Origin: Pseudomonadota bacterium
GTDB taxonomy: Bacteria; Pseudomonadota; Gammaproteobacteria; Steroidobacterales; Steroidobacteraceae
Reading direction: 5' to 3'
Length of the DNA: 64,000 bases
Assembly (NCBI GenBank): GCA_018241425.1
Contig: JAFEDU010000006.1
Coordinates: 1 to 64,000 of the forward strand
The notes under the pieces are model-generated. The model made no database searches. It was not told where the DNA came from and saw nothing but the letters and a program-made list of their open reading frames with translations. The translations under genes were made by a program, and so were the position numbers. Below, in pieces: positions 39,028-47,829 of this stretch. The first letter of the stretch is position 1; each line of letters begins with the position of its first letter.

Positions 39028-39387
39028 ATGCCGAAAGAGAGAGCCCGAGACAAGCGCGGCAGCCGCCGGGTGAGTACTGGAACACGCGTCGGGGCGCCTG
39101 TGCATTCTGTCAAAGACCTCCTCGCCCGGGTCAGTCCCGGCCTCAGGGACTTAGGTATCCGGGCCGCCCGCCAGGAAGCCTGGGGCGAGTGGCTCGGCGG
39201 TCACCTGGACCCCGAACTGCGGGCGAAGGTCCGCTCGGTCACCGAGCGCTCGGGCACCCTCACCGTGTTCGCCGAATCCGCGGCGTGGTCCGCGCGCCTG
39301 AAGTTCGCGCTCGCCGAACTCGTGCCGCGCCTGCGGGCGGAGCGGCCAAGCGTGAAGGATATCGAGGTCCGGGTAATGCCGCGGTAG
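39028..39387 (+). CDS. DciA-like replicative helicase loader (DUF721)
   Basis: A 119-residue DUF721 protein. DciA loads the DnaB replicative helicase in bacteria lacking DnaC. The basic, disordered lead (residues 1-25) is followed by the KH-like fold, with V-K-D-L-L near 29, W-G-E-W-L-G-G-H-L in the middle, then L-T-V-F-A-E-S-A-A-W-S-A-R-L-K-F, the most conserved stretch of the family. It diverges from the M23 peptidase and converges on dsbA with 8 bases between stops. No strong Shine-Dalgarno sequence is visible before ATG 39028. Confidence 0.85.
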   Translation: MPKERARDKRGSRRVSTGTRVGAPVHSVKDLLARVSPGLRDLGIRAARQEAWGEWLGGHLDPELRAKVRSVTERSGTLTVFAESAAWSARLKFALAELVPRLRAERPSVKDIEVRVMPR

Positions 39388-39395
39388 CGGCGCGG

Positions 39396-40079
39396 TCACG
39401 GGGCGGCTGCGGCCTTGGCAACCAGGAACTTCACGAGCTCGATCAGCTGGTCGCCGCCGACCACCGACTCGTTGATCACGCGGTAGCGGCCGTTCACGAT
39501 CAGGCACGGCGTCCCGGGCACCTGCATCGACTGGATCTGCGCATCCGCGGCCTTCATCTTGATGTCGACGCTGAAGGAGCGCGCCGCCGCCAGGAATTCA
39601 TCGGGCTTCACCCCGGCGTGCGCGGCGTACCAGCGGGCCGCGTCCTCGATGGTGGGCAGCGGGTCCTTCAGCCGGTGCGTGCCGTAGTCCGTGGTCGCGA
39701 GCGCCCCGTCCTTCCACACCGCATCGAACATCGCCTGATGGGTGCGGTCGGCGACACCCAGGAGCTGGGCGGCGAAGTAGGCGCGCTGGAACATCGGCCA
39801 GTCCTCGGCAGGGATGAACGCGGCCGGCAGGTAGGCGACCTGGGCGTTCGGCGGCAGGGCCTTCTTCAGGCGTTCCATCGTGGGCTGGAAGCCGTTGCAT
39901 GCCGGGCAGGCGTAGGAGAACACCTCGAGCACCTCGACCTTGCCCTTCGGTACCGTGGTCGCCTGGGTCGGCGCGAGCGTCACGTAGTTCGTGCCCTCGC
40001 TGTAGGTCGCCGGGGCGGCCAGTGCGGCCATGGAGGTGCACAGGAGCACGGCGGCTCCCAGGGCGCGCAGCAGGGGCAT
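39396..40079 (-). CDS. dsbA: Periplasmic thiol:disulfide oxidoreductase DsbA
   Basis: A 227-residue periplasmic thioredoxin-fold oxidase that introduces disulfides into exported proteins. The signal peptide runs to about A-L-A-A (residues 1-22). The active site is C58-P-A-C61, where E. coli has C-P-H-C, and the cis-proline loop is V-P-G-T-P. The helical insertion fits DsbA and not DsbC. AAGGA lies 8 bases before the ATG. It starts 35 bases after lpxC on the same strand, so it could be read with it. The PilA C-terminal disulfide is a plausible local substrate. Confidence 0.9.
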   Translation of the reverse strand: MPLLRALGAAVLLCTSMAALAAPATYSEGTNYVTLAPTQATTVPKGKVEVLEVFSYACPACNGFQPTMERLKKALPPNAQVAYLPAAFIPAEDWPMFQRAYFAAQLLGVADRTHQAMFDAVWKDGALATTDYGTHRLKDPLPTIEDAARWYAAHAGVKPDEFLAAARSFSVDIKMKAADAQIQSMQVPGTPCLIVNGRYRVINESVVGGDQLIELVKFLVAKAAAAP

Positions 40080-40114
40080 GGGTCGGATCCTTGAGTGACT
40101 GAGGAAAGCGGCGC

Positions 40115-41035
40115 TCAGCTGCCGGGCGGCAGGGCCGGCGCTTCGACGTAGGAGATCGGCGCGTCCGCGTGGCGCTCGAACACGACCTCTTCCCAGGCGG
40201 ACTGGTCGGCGAGCAGCGTGCGCAGCAGCTTGTTGTTGAGCGCATGCCCGGACTTGTGGCCGGAGAACTCGCCGATGAGGCTGTGCCCGAGCAGGTACAG
40301 GTCCCCGATGGCATCGAGGATCTTGTGCTTCACGAACTCGTCCTCGTAGCGCAGCCCGTCCTCGTTCAGCACGCGGAAGTCATCGAGCACGATCGCGTTG
40401 TCGAGGCTGCCGCCCAGGGCGAGGTTGCGGGCCCGCATGGTCTCGAGGTCGCGCATGAACCCGAAGGTGCGCGCGCGGCTCACTTCCTTCAGGAAGGAGG
40501 TGGTGGAGAAGTCCATGGAGGCGCTCTGCGAGCGGCGCTTGAAGATCGGGTGGTTGAACTCGATCTCGAAATTGACCTTGAAGCCGTCGAAGGGATCGAA
40601 CTGCGCCCACTTGTCCTTGTCCTCGACGCGCACCCGCTTCTTGACGCGGATGAAGCGCTTGGGGATGCGCTGCTCCTCGATCCCGGCCGACTGCAGCAGG
40701 AACACGAAGGGACCGGCGCTGCCGTCCATGATCGGCACCTCGGCCGCGGACAGTTCCACGATGGCGTTGTCGATGCCCAGCCCTGCGAAGGCGGAGAGGA
40801 GGTGCTCCACGGTGGAGACGCGCGACTCGCCCTTGCCGAGCGTGGTGCCGAGCATGGTGTCGCCCACGTTGTCCGCCGTGGCGCGGATGTCGACCATCTC
40901 CGGCAGGTCCGTGCGCCGGAAGATGATGCCTTCATCGGGGCCGGCCGGGCGCAGGGTCATCAGCACCTTTCTGCCGGTGTGAAGGCCCACGCCCGTGGCG
41001 CGGATGGTGTTCTTGAGCGTCCGTTGTCCAACCAT
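40115..41035 (-). CDS. lpxC: UDP-3-O-acyl-GlcNAc deacetylase LpxC
   Basis: A 306-residue zinc deacetylase, the committed step of lipid A synthesis. It opens Q-R-T-L-K-N-T-I-R-A-T-G-V-G-L-H, and the zinc ligands are in T-V-E-H-L-L-S-A and H-K-I-L-D-A-I-G-D, with the catalytic H-K-S-G-H-A near 265. It is the last gene of the dcw row, as usual, 152 bases after ftsZ, and may have its own promoter in that gap. Confidence 0.97.
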   Translation of the reverse strand: MVGQRTLKNTIRATGVGLHTGRKVLMTLRPAGPDEGIIFRRTDLPEMVDIRATADNVGDTMLGTTLGKGESRVSTVEHLLSAFAGLGIDNAIVELSAAEVPIMDGSAGPFVFLLQSAGIEEQRIPKRFIRVKKRVRVEDKDKWAQFDPFDGFKVNFEIEFNHPIFKRRSQSASMDFSTTSFLKEVSRARTFGFMRDLETMRARNLALGGSLDNAIVLDDFRVLNEDGLRYEDEFVKHKILDAIGDLYLLGHSLIGEFSGHKSGHALNNKLLRTLLADQSAWEEVVFERHADAPISYVEAPALPPGS

Positions 41036-41187
41036 GCTTGTTGCTTTGCCGTAACGCCCGAGAGCCTACCGCGATGACAGGGCGCGCCATAGGCGCCATT
41101 GGGGAGAGGAACGGCCCCCGACATAAGCGTCAGCGCAGCCGCGCCCCTCTCCAAGGCGCTTTATGTAAGGCGCGTTACCGTATCACA

Positions 41188-42372
41188 TCAATCAGCCTGA
41201 CGTCGCAGGAACGCCGGGATATCCAGCATGTCCTCGGCCTCCGGCTCCGGGCGCAGGCCGTCGCCGACCGCACGCTGCTGCCGGTGCGCGGTGGGACGCT
41301 CGAACGCCGCGTAGTCACTCGCCGTCCGTGGCCTCGGCACCACACGCATCGGCTCGCGGGCCGCCTCGCGCGCCGGGGCGGACTCCCGCACCGGGGGCCG
41401 CGCTGCAGCAGTCGCGGGCCGGCCGAGGCCGGTCGCCACCACGGTGACGCGCACCTGGTTGGACAGCTCCGGGTCGATCACGGTTCCGACCACCACGGTC
41501 GCATCCTCGGAAGCAAACTGCTTCACGATCTGCCCGACCTCCTGGAACTCCCCGATCGAGAGGTCCATGCCGGCCGTCACGTTCACGAGGATCCCGTGGG
41601 CGCCGGCGAGGTTGATGTCCTCGAGGAGCGGGGAGGACACCGCGGCCTCGGCCGCGGCACGCGAGCGGCCCTCGCCGCTGGCCGCACCCGAGCCCATCAT
41701 CGCCATGCCGGTCTCGGCCATGACGGTGCGCACGTCGGCGAAGTCGACGTTGATCAGGCCCGGGCGGGTGATCAGCTCCGCGATGCCCTGGACCGCGCCC
41801 TGCAGCACCTGGTTCGCCGCCTTGAAGGCATCCAGCAGCGTCGTCTGGGGACCGAGCACCGTCAGGAGCTTCTGGTTCGGGATGGTGATCAGCGAGTCGC
41901 AGTACTTGCCGAGCTCGGAGATGCCGTGGTCGGCGACGAAGCTGCGCTTGCCGCCCTCCATCTCGAAGGGCTTGGTCACCACCGCGACGGTGAGGATGCC
42001 GAGCTCCTTGGCGACCTGGGCCACCACCGGGGCAGCGCCCGTGCCCGTGCCACCGCCCATGCCGGCGGTGATGAAGAGCATGTCGCAACCCTCGATGAGC
42101 TCGATGATGCGGTCACGGTCCTCCATCGCGGCCTGGCGGCCCACCTCCGGGTCGGCACCGGCGCCCAGGCCCTTGGTGATGTTGGTGCCGATCTGCAGCG
42201 CCGTCTTCACCTTGGCGTGCTTCAGCGCCTGGCTGTCGGTGTTGATGCACATGAACTCCACCCCGTCGATGCCGGCGGACACCATGTGCGCCACGGCGTT
42301 GCCGCCGCCGCCACCCACGCCGATCACCTTGATGACGGCGCTCTGGCTGTATGCGTCCATCAGTTCAAACAT
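41188..42372 (-). CDS. ftsZ: Cell division tubulin homologue FtsZ
   Basis: A 394-residue GTPase forming the Z-ring. The signature G-G-G-T-G-T-G-A-A-P-V-V-A is near 107, the T7 synergy loop N-V-D-F-A-D-V near 207, and the C-terminal peptide D-I-P-A-F-L-R-R-Q-A-D that binds FtsA, ZipA and other partners closes the protein after a linker (about 320-380) rich in Ala, Arg and Pro. The gap of 65 bases to ftsA is the largest within the fts end of the cluster and could hold an extra promoter. Confidence 0.98.
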   Translation of the reverse strand: MFELMDAYSQSAVIKVIGVGGGGGNAVAHMVSAGIDGVEFMCINTDSQALKHAKVKTALQIGTNITKGLGAGADPEVGRQAAMEDRDRIIELIEGCDMLFITAGMGGGTGTGAAPVVAQVAKELGILTVAVVTKPFEMEGGKRSFVADHGISELGKYCDSLITIPNQKLLTVLGPQTTLLDAFKAANQVLQGAVQGIAELITRPGLINVDFADVRTVMAETGMAMMGSGAASGEGRSRAAAEAAVSSPLLEDINLAGAHGILVNVTAGMDLSIGEFQEVGQIVKQFASEDATVVVGTVIDPELSNQVRVTVVATGLGRPATAAARPPVRESAPAREAAREPMRVVPRPRTASDYAAFERPTAHRQQRAVGDGLRPEPEAEDMLDIPAFLRRQAD

Positions 42373-42437
42373 GTTCGCTCCTTACACAAATACAAACGGT
42401 TGGTTGAATCGTCATTTTTCTTGAGGGTCTGTCAGCT

Positions 42438-43673
42438 TCAAAAATTTCCCTGGAACCACGAGCGCATCCGGTCAATGACCGACTTGGCGTTGCCGCCGAG
42501 CGAGCGCCCGCGGCGTGCGGGCAAAAAATTGTCACGCGCGTAGAGCAGCAGCCCCACCCCCGTGGAATAGATCGGGTTCTTCACCACATCGGTCAGCCCC
42601 GCCACGCTCTGCGGGACCCCTAAGCGCACCGGCACGTGGAAGACTTCCTCGGCGAGCTCGATGGCGCCCTCCATCTTGGCGCTGCCGCCGGTGAGCACGA
42701 TGCCGGCGGCGATCACCTCCTCGAACCCGGAGCGCGTCAGTTCCTCGCGCACCAGTCCAAAGAGCTCCTCGTAGCGCGGCTCGACGACCTCGGCGAGGGT
42801 CTGCCGTGCCAGGCGCCGCGCCGGGCGCTCCCCGACCGAGGGCACCTCGATGCTCTCGTCGGGGTTGGCGAGCTGCGAGAGCGCGCAGGCGTAGCGGATC
42901 TTGATGTCCTCGGCGTACTGCGTGGGCGTGCGCATCGAGACCGCGATGTCGTTGGTCACCTGGTCGCCGGCGATCGGGATGACCGCGGTGTGGCGGATCG
43001 CGCCCTGGGAGAAGACCGCGATGTCGGTGGTGCCGCCGCCGATGTCGACGAGGCACACGCCGAGCTCCTTCTCGTCCTCGGTGAGGACTGCGAAGCTCGA
43101 GGCGAGCTGCTCGAGCACCACGTCATCGACGGTGAGCCCGCAGCGCTGGATGCACTTCTCGATGTTCTGGGCGGCGGAGTCCGCCCCCGTGACGATGTGC
43201 ACCTTGGCCTCCAGGCGCACCCCCGACATGCCGATCGGGTCGCGGATCCCCTCCTGGCCGTCGACGATGAACTCCTGCGGCAGCACGTGCAGGATCTTCT
43301 GGTCGGCCGGGATCGCCACTGCCTTGGCCGCATCGATCACGTGCTCGACGTCGCCGTGGCTGACCTCCTTGTCGCGCACGCCCACCACGCCGTGGGAGTT
43401 GAGGCTGCGCACGTGGCTGCCGGCGATGCCGGCGAACACCGAGTGGATCTCGCAGCCGGCCATGAGCTCGGCCTCCTCCACCGCGCGCTGGATCGACTGC
43501 ACGGTGGACTCGATGTTGACCACCACGCCCTTCTTCAGTCCCCGCGAGGGCTGCGAGCCGATGCCCAGCAGCTCGATCCCGCCGTCGGCGCCGACCTCGC
43601 CCACCATGGCGACCACCTTGGAGGTGCCGATGTCGAGGCCGACGATGAGGTTGCGCTCGGACCGCTTAAGCAT
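42438..43673 (-). CDS. ftsA: Divisome actin homologue FtsA
   Basis: A 411-residue actin-like ATPase tethering FtsZ to the membrane. N-terminal L-D-I-G-T-S-K-V is phosphate loop 1, D-I-G-G-G-T-T-D-I-A phosphate loop 2, and T-G-G-S-A-K the adenosine loop. The last 15 residues (I-D-R-M-R-S-W-F-Q) form the amphipathic membrane-targeting helix. The ATG overlaps the ftsQ stop by 8 bases. Confidence 0.97.
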   Translation of the reverse strand: MLKRSERNLIVGLDIGTSKVVAMVGEVGADGGIELLGIGSQPSRGLKKGVVVNIESTVQSIQRAVEEAELMAGCEIHSVFAGIAGSHVRSLNSHGVVGVRDKEVSHGDVEHVIDAAKAVAIPADQKILHVLPQEFIVDGQEGIRDPIGMSGVRLEAKVHIVTGADSAAQNIEKCIQRCGLTVDDVVLEQLASSFAVLTEDEKELGVCLVDIGGGTTDIAVFSQGAIRHTAVIPIAGDQVTNDIAVSMRTPTQYAEDIKIRYACALSQLANPDESIEVPSVGERPARRLARQTLAEVVEPRYEELFGLVREELTRSGFEEVIAAGIVLTGGSAKMEGAIELAEEVFHVPVRLGVPQSVAGLTDVVKNPIYSTGVGLLLYARDNFLPARRGRSLGGNAKSVIDRMRSWFQGNF

Positions 43674-44457
43674 CGTGGCCTCCCTCGTGCGCGTGCGCGG
43701 CGGGCGCGTTGCCGCGCCAGCCCACGGCGAAGCCGTTGGTGTAGCGCATGTCGATGTAGGCGATGTCCTCGGGGCGCTGCGTCACGAGCTTGAGCGCAGT
43801 GGTCATGAAGCGCTCGAAGCGCTCGTCGACCTGGCGCCTGCCTAAGCGCACGGTGACGCCGTTGGAGAGGTCGAACTCCCAGGCGCCGCGCGCATCGAGG
43901 CGCATCGCCGTCAGGCGGATGCCGGCCTGCAGCAGGCGCCCTTCCGCGGCGAGGTAGCGCTGCGCCACCGTGCCCTCCTTGCCCTCGGGACCCTCCAGCT
44001 GCGCCAGTTCCGGCGGCATGTGGCGCTCGTCGGCGTCGAACAGCTCGCCGCGGGTGTTGAGGAGCCCGCGCTCCCCCCAGCGCGCGGCCGCGGTCTGCTC
44101 CACGACCAGCACCGTGAGCCCGCGCGGCCAGGCGCGCTCGACGCTCACCGCGTCCACCCACGGCAGGGTGTGGATCGCCCGCCGCACGTCGGCAAGGTTG
44201 ACCGACAGCAGGCCCGCGCCGTGCACCGAGGCCTTCACGACGCGCTCGACGTCGCCCGGGGTGACGCGCTGGAAGCGACCCTCCACCGCGACGGTCTGGA
44301 TGGGCTGGTTGAAGGCCCACAGCGCCGCGGCGCCCGAGACGCCCACGACGGCGAGCGCCGCCAGCGCGTAGCCCGCGTAGCGCCAGTTGATGGCCGGCAG
44401 CCTCAGGCGGCGGCGGGCCGCTTCAGGCTTGCGGCGGTTCTTGGGTCGACCCAGCAT
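43666..44457 (-). CDS. ftsQ: Cell division protein FtsQ
   Basis: A 263-residue bitopic protein scaffolding FtsB/FtsL. A basic cytoplasmic tail is followed by one membrane helix (about 30-50), the POTRA domain starting I-Q-T-V-A-V-E-G-R-F, and the beta domain with V-S-V-E-R-A-W-P and W-G-E-R-G-L-L-N-T-R-G-E-L-F. It lies between ddl and ftsA, 9 bases after ddl. Confidence 0.94.
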   Translation of the reverse strand: MLGRPKNRRKPEAARRRLRLPAINWRYAGYALAALAVVGVSGAAALWAFNQPIQTVAVEGRFQRVTPGDVERVVKASVHGAGLLSVNLADVRRAIHTLPWVDAVSVERAWPRGLTVLVVEQTAAARWGERGLLNTRGELFDADERHMPPELAQLEGPEGKEGTVAQRYLAAEGRLLQAGIRLTAMRLDARGAWEFDLSNGVTVRLGRRQVDERFERFMTTALKLVTQRPEDIAYIDMRYTNGFAVGWRGNAPAAHAHEGGHDA

Positions 44458-44466
44458 GGTGCGTCC

Positions 44467-45453
44467 TTAAGTCCTCTTCGGCGGCGGCGCGCCGGGGCGC
44501 CGCGTGAAACTGGTTTCGAGCACGCGCCAGCACAGCTCGGGGAAGTCGATGCCGACCGCGCGCGCGGCCATCGGCACCAGGCTGTGGTCGGTCATGCCCG
44601 GGATGGTGTTGATCTCCAGCAGCTGCGGGCGTCCCGCCGCGTCCATCATGAAATCCGCGCGCCCCCAGCCTGCGGCGCCGCAGGCCTCGAACGCCGCCAC
44701 CGCGAGCTTGGCCAGGTGCGCCTCGGCGGCGGCCGCGAGCCCCGACGGGCAGAAGTACTGCGTGTCGGAGCGGAAGTACTTGGCCTGGTAGTCGTAGAAC
44801 GTCGCCGCCGGCTGGATGCGTATCGAGGGCAGCGCCTGCCCCTGCAGGATCGAGACGGTGTACTCGGCGCCCGTGAGCCAGGGCTCGGCGAACACCAGCG
44901 TCTCGAACTTCGCAGCGGCGGCGTAGGCGGCCGGCAGGTCCTGCGCGCGCTCGACCTTCGTCATGCCGACGCTCGAGCCCTGGGTGGCGGGCTTGACGAT
45001 GAGCGGCAGCTTCAGGCGCTCGAGCGCCGTCTCGAAGTCGGCGGGCCCTGCGAGCAGCACGAAGTCCGCGGTGGGCACCCCGACCGCGAGCGCCAGGCGC
45101 TTGGTGCGCAGCTTGTCCATGCCGATGGCCGAGCCCATGACGCCGGAGCCCGTGTAGGGCACGCCCAGGTACTCGAGCGCACCCTGCAGCGTGCCGTCCT
45201 CGCCGCCCGGCCCGTGCAGCGCGATCCACACGCGCGCGAAGCCCTGGGCGGTCAGTTCGGTGAGCGCGCGCTCGGCCGGGTCGAAGGGATGCGCATCCAC
45301 GCCCCTGGACCTGAGCGCCGCGAGCACCGCGTTGCCGGTGAGGAGGGAGATCTCGCGCTCCGAGGAGTCCCCGCCGAACAGCACCGCCACGCGGCCGAAC
45401 TCGGCCGCGCTCGTGGCACGGTGCAGGGCCTTCGGCTCGTAGCTCAGGCGCAT
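44467..45453 (-). CDS. ddl: D-alanine--D-alanine ligase
   Basis: A 328-residue ATP-grasp enzyme joining two D-Ala for the pentapeptide end. It shows V-A-V-L-F-G-G-D-S-S-E-R-E-I-S-L at the start, the H-G-P-G-G-E-D-G-T-L-Q-G substrate loop, K-P-A-T-Q-G-S-S-V-G-M and the metal site L-L-E-I-N-T-I-P-G-M-T-D-H-S. The dcw location corresponds to DdlB of E. coli. There is one base between the murB stop and its ATG. Confidence 0.96.
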   Translation of the reverse strand: MRLSYEPKALHRATSAAEFGRVAVLFGGDSSEREISLLTGNAVLAALRSRGVDAHPFDPAERALTELTAQGFARVWIALHGPGGEDGTLQGALEYLGVPYTGSGVMGSAIGMDKLRTKRLALAVGVPTADFVLLAGPADFETALERLKLPLIVKPATQGSSVGMTKVERAQDLPAAYAAAAKFETLVFAEPWLTGAEYTVSILQGQALPSIRIQPAATFYDYQAKYFRSDTQYFCPSGLAAAAEAHLAKLAVAAFEACGAAGWGRADFMMDAAGRPQLLEINTIPGMTDHSLVPMAARAVGIDFPELCWRVLETSFTRRPGAPPPKRT

Positions 45454-45454
45454 G

Positions 45455-46348
45455 TCAGGGCACCCCCACGATGCGCACCTCGGCCCTGAGCGCGATGCCG
45501 TGCACGCGCTCGACGGTCTGCCGCACGTGTCCGATGAGATTCTCCAGGTCGCGGGCGCTGGCGGCGCCGTGGTTGATGATGAAGTTCGCGTGCTTCTCCG
45601 AGACCGAGGCGTCCCCGATGCGGTAGCCCTTCAATCCCGCCGCCTCGATCAGGCGCGCCGCGTGATCGCCGGGCGGGTTTACGAACACCGAGCCGCAGCT
45701 CCACTCCCCGATCGGCTGGCTCGCCTTGCGGCGCTCCAGCAGTGCCTGCATGTCGGAGAGGTTCGCGGCCGGCTTCTTCTCGAAGCTGAGCTCGGCCGAC
45801 AGGAACCATTCCCCGCTCACGGGTGCGCGCACCTCGCGGTAGCCGGTGTGGTACTGCGCGCGCGCCCGCACGTGCGTGCGCCCCTGCCGGTCGATGGTCT
45901 CGACGCTGAGCACGTGCTCCCAGGTCTCCCCGCCGAAGGCGCCGGCGTTCATCGCGAGCGCGCCGCCCAGGGTCCCGGGGATCCCGGCGAAGAACTCGGC
46001 GGGACCCAGGCCCCACTTCACGCACTGGCGCGCGATGCGCGCGCAGGCGACGCCGGCTTCCGCGCGCACCGTGGTCTCGTTCAGGCGGGCCAGCTGGTCG
46101 AGCGTGCCGTGGGTGCTGATCACGACGCCCGGGATGCCGCCGTCGCGCACCAGGAGGTTGCTCCCGAGCCCGATCCAGCTCACGGGGACCTCCGCCGGCA
46201 GGCTGCGCAGGAACGCGGCGAGCTCGGTGCGGTCCTTGGGGTTGAAGAACACCTCCGCCGGCCCCCCCACGTGCCAGGAGGTGTGGCGGCTCAGGGGCTC
46301 GTCCCGGCGCACGCGCGGCGCGAATTCGGGGGTGAGCGCCACGGTCAC
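45455..46348 (-). CDS. murB: UDP-N-acetylenolpyruvoylglucosamine reductase MurB
   Basis: A 297-residue FAD enzyme giving UDP-MurNAc. The FAD domain has H-T-S-W-H-V-G-G-P-A and L-G-x-G-S-N-L-L-V-R-D-G-G. The later G-S-V-F-V-N-P carries the catalytic serine, and K-H-A-N-F-I-I-N is near the C-terminus. This is the type II MurB that lacks the extra Tyr loop, unlike E. coli type I. The ATG overlaps the murC stop by 4 bases. Confidence 0.96.
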   Translation of the reverse strand: MTVALTPEFAPRVRRDEPLSRHTSWHVGGPAEVFFNPKDRTELAAFLRSLPAEVPVSWIGLGSNLLVRDGGIPGVVISTHGTLDQLARLNETTVRAEAGVACARIARQCVKWGLGPAEFFAGIPGTLGGALAMNAGAFGGETWEHVLSVETIDRQGRTHVRARAQYHTGYREVRAPVSGEWFLSAELSFEKKPAANLSDMQALLERRKASQPIGEWSCGSVFVNPPGDHAARLIEAAGLKGYRIGDASVSEKHANFIINHGAASARDLENLIGHVRQTVERVHGIALRAEVRIVGVP

Positions 46349-47829
46349 TGCGCCCTCCCGGGCGGGATCAGGGCGGTGAGGGTCTCAGGCAGCGCGTGCG
46401 CAACCTGGGTGATGTTGCCCGCCCCCATCGCGAGCACGACGTCGCCCGCCTGGATGAGGTCCTTCAGGGCCTGCGGCAGATCCTCCACCTTGTCCACGAA
46501 CAGCGGCTCGAGCTGGCCGCGGCCGCGCACGGCGCGGCAGATGGCGCGGCCGTCGGCACCGGCGATCGGCGCCTCGCCCGCGGCGTACACCTCGGTCACG
46601 AGCAGGAGGTCGGCCGCCGACAGCGCCTTGGCGAAATCGTCGATCAGGTCGCGGGTGCGCGTGAAGCGGTGCGGCTGGAAGGCGAGCACGATGCGCCGCC
46701 CCGGGTAACCCTGGCGCACCGCCGCCAGCGTCGCGGTGACCTCGGTCGGATGGTGGCCGTAGTCATCGACGATGGTGACCTCCCCGAGCGCGGTCACGAC
46801 GTCGGCCACGTGCTGCAGGCGCCGGTCGACGCCCTGGAAGCCGGCGAGCGCGCGCAGCAGGGCCTCGTCCGAGATGCCGAGCTCGCCCGCCACCGCGATC
46901 GCCGCCAGCGCGTTGCTCACGTTGTGCAGGCCCGGCAGGTTGAGCGTGACGTTGAGGGCCGCCGCATCGCGGCGCCGCACCTCGAAGCGGGTGCGCAGGC
47001 CCTGCGGCTCGACGTTCACCGCCTGCACGTCGGCACCGGCCTCGAGGCCGTACGAGAGCACCGGCCGCCCGACCGACTGCAGGATGCTGCGCACGTGCGC
47101 ATCGTCCACGCCCAGCACCGCGAGCCCGTAGAAGGGCAGGTTGTGCAGGAAGTCGACGAAGCTCTGCTTGAGGCGCCCGAAATCTCCCTCGTGGGTGCTC
47201 AGGTGGTCGTTGTCGATGTTCGTGACGATGGCGATCAGCGGCTGCAGGTGCGTGAACGAGGCATCGCTCTCGTCGGCCTCGGCGACCAGGTAGCGCCCCG
47301 CGCCCAGGCGCGCGTTGCTGGCGGCGCTCTTCAGTCGCCCGCCGATCACGAAGGTCGGGTCCTCGCCGCCCTCGCTGAGGATGCTCGCGAGCAGGCTCGT
47401 GGTGGTGGTCTTGCCGTGCGAGCCCGCCACCGCGATCGAGTAGCGGAAGCGCATCAGCTCGGCGAGCATCTCGGCGCGCGACACCACCGGGACGCGCGCG
47501 GCGAGGGCCGCCTGCACCTCCGCGTTCTCGCGGGCGACGGCGCCGGAGACCACCACGACGTCCGCCCCCTGCACATGGCTCGCGGCGTGGCCGATGAACA
47601 CGCGCGCGCCTAAGCCCGTGAGCCACTGCGTGGCGGCGCTCGCGCGCACGTCCGAGCCCTGCACGCTATAGCCGAGGTTCAGGAGCACCTCGGCGATGCC
47701 CGACATGCCGCTGCCGCCGATGCCGACGAAGTGGATCACGTTGATGCGGCGCATGCGGTCACGCCGCTCGGGCGCGATGCGTCGCTCGATCTGTGGCTGC
47801 TCCGGCAGGCCCCGGCGCTCGCGGCTCAT
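46345..47829 (-). CDS. murC: UDP-N-acetylmuramate--L-alanine ligase MurC
   Basis: A 494-residue Mur ligase adding L-Ala to UDP-MurNAc. The Rossmann part has H-F-V-G-I-G-G-S-G-M-S-G, the ATP loop is G-S-H-G-K-T-T-T-T, and the later D-D-Y-G-H-H-P-T-E and F-Q-P-H-R-F-T-R-T-R motifs are typical of MurC. ATG 47829 overlaps the murG stop. It adds about 25 residues of charged lead before M-R-R-I-N-V-I-H, so the internal ATG is an alternative start. Confidence 0.96.
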   Translation of the reverse strand: MSRERRGLPEQPQIERRIAPERRDRMRRINVIHFVGIGGSGMSGIAEVLLNLGYSVQGSDVRASAATQWLTGLGARVFIGHAASHVQGADVVVVSGAVARENAEVQAALAARVPVVSRAEMLAELMRFRYSIAVAGSHGKTTTTSLLASILSEGGEDPTFVIGGRLKSAASNARLGAGRYLVAEADESDASFTHLQPLIAIVTNIDNDHLSTHEGDFGRLKQSFVDFLHNLPFYGLAVLGVDDAHVRSILQSVGRPVLSYGLEAGADVQAVNVEPQGLRTRFEVRRRDAAALNVTLNLPGLHNVSNALAAIAVAGELGISDEALLRALAGFQGVDRRLQHVADVVTALGEVTIVDDYGHHPTEVTATLAAVRQGYPGRRIVLAFQPHRFTRTRDLIDDFAKALSAADLLLVTEVYAAGEAPIAGADGRAICRAVRGRGQLEPLFVDKVEDLPQALKDLIQAGDVVLAMGAGNITQVAHALPETLTALIPPGRAQ

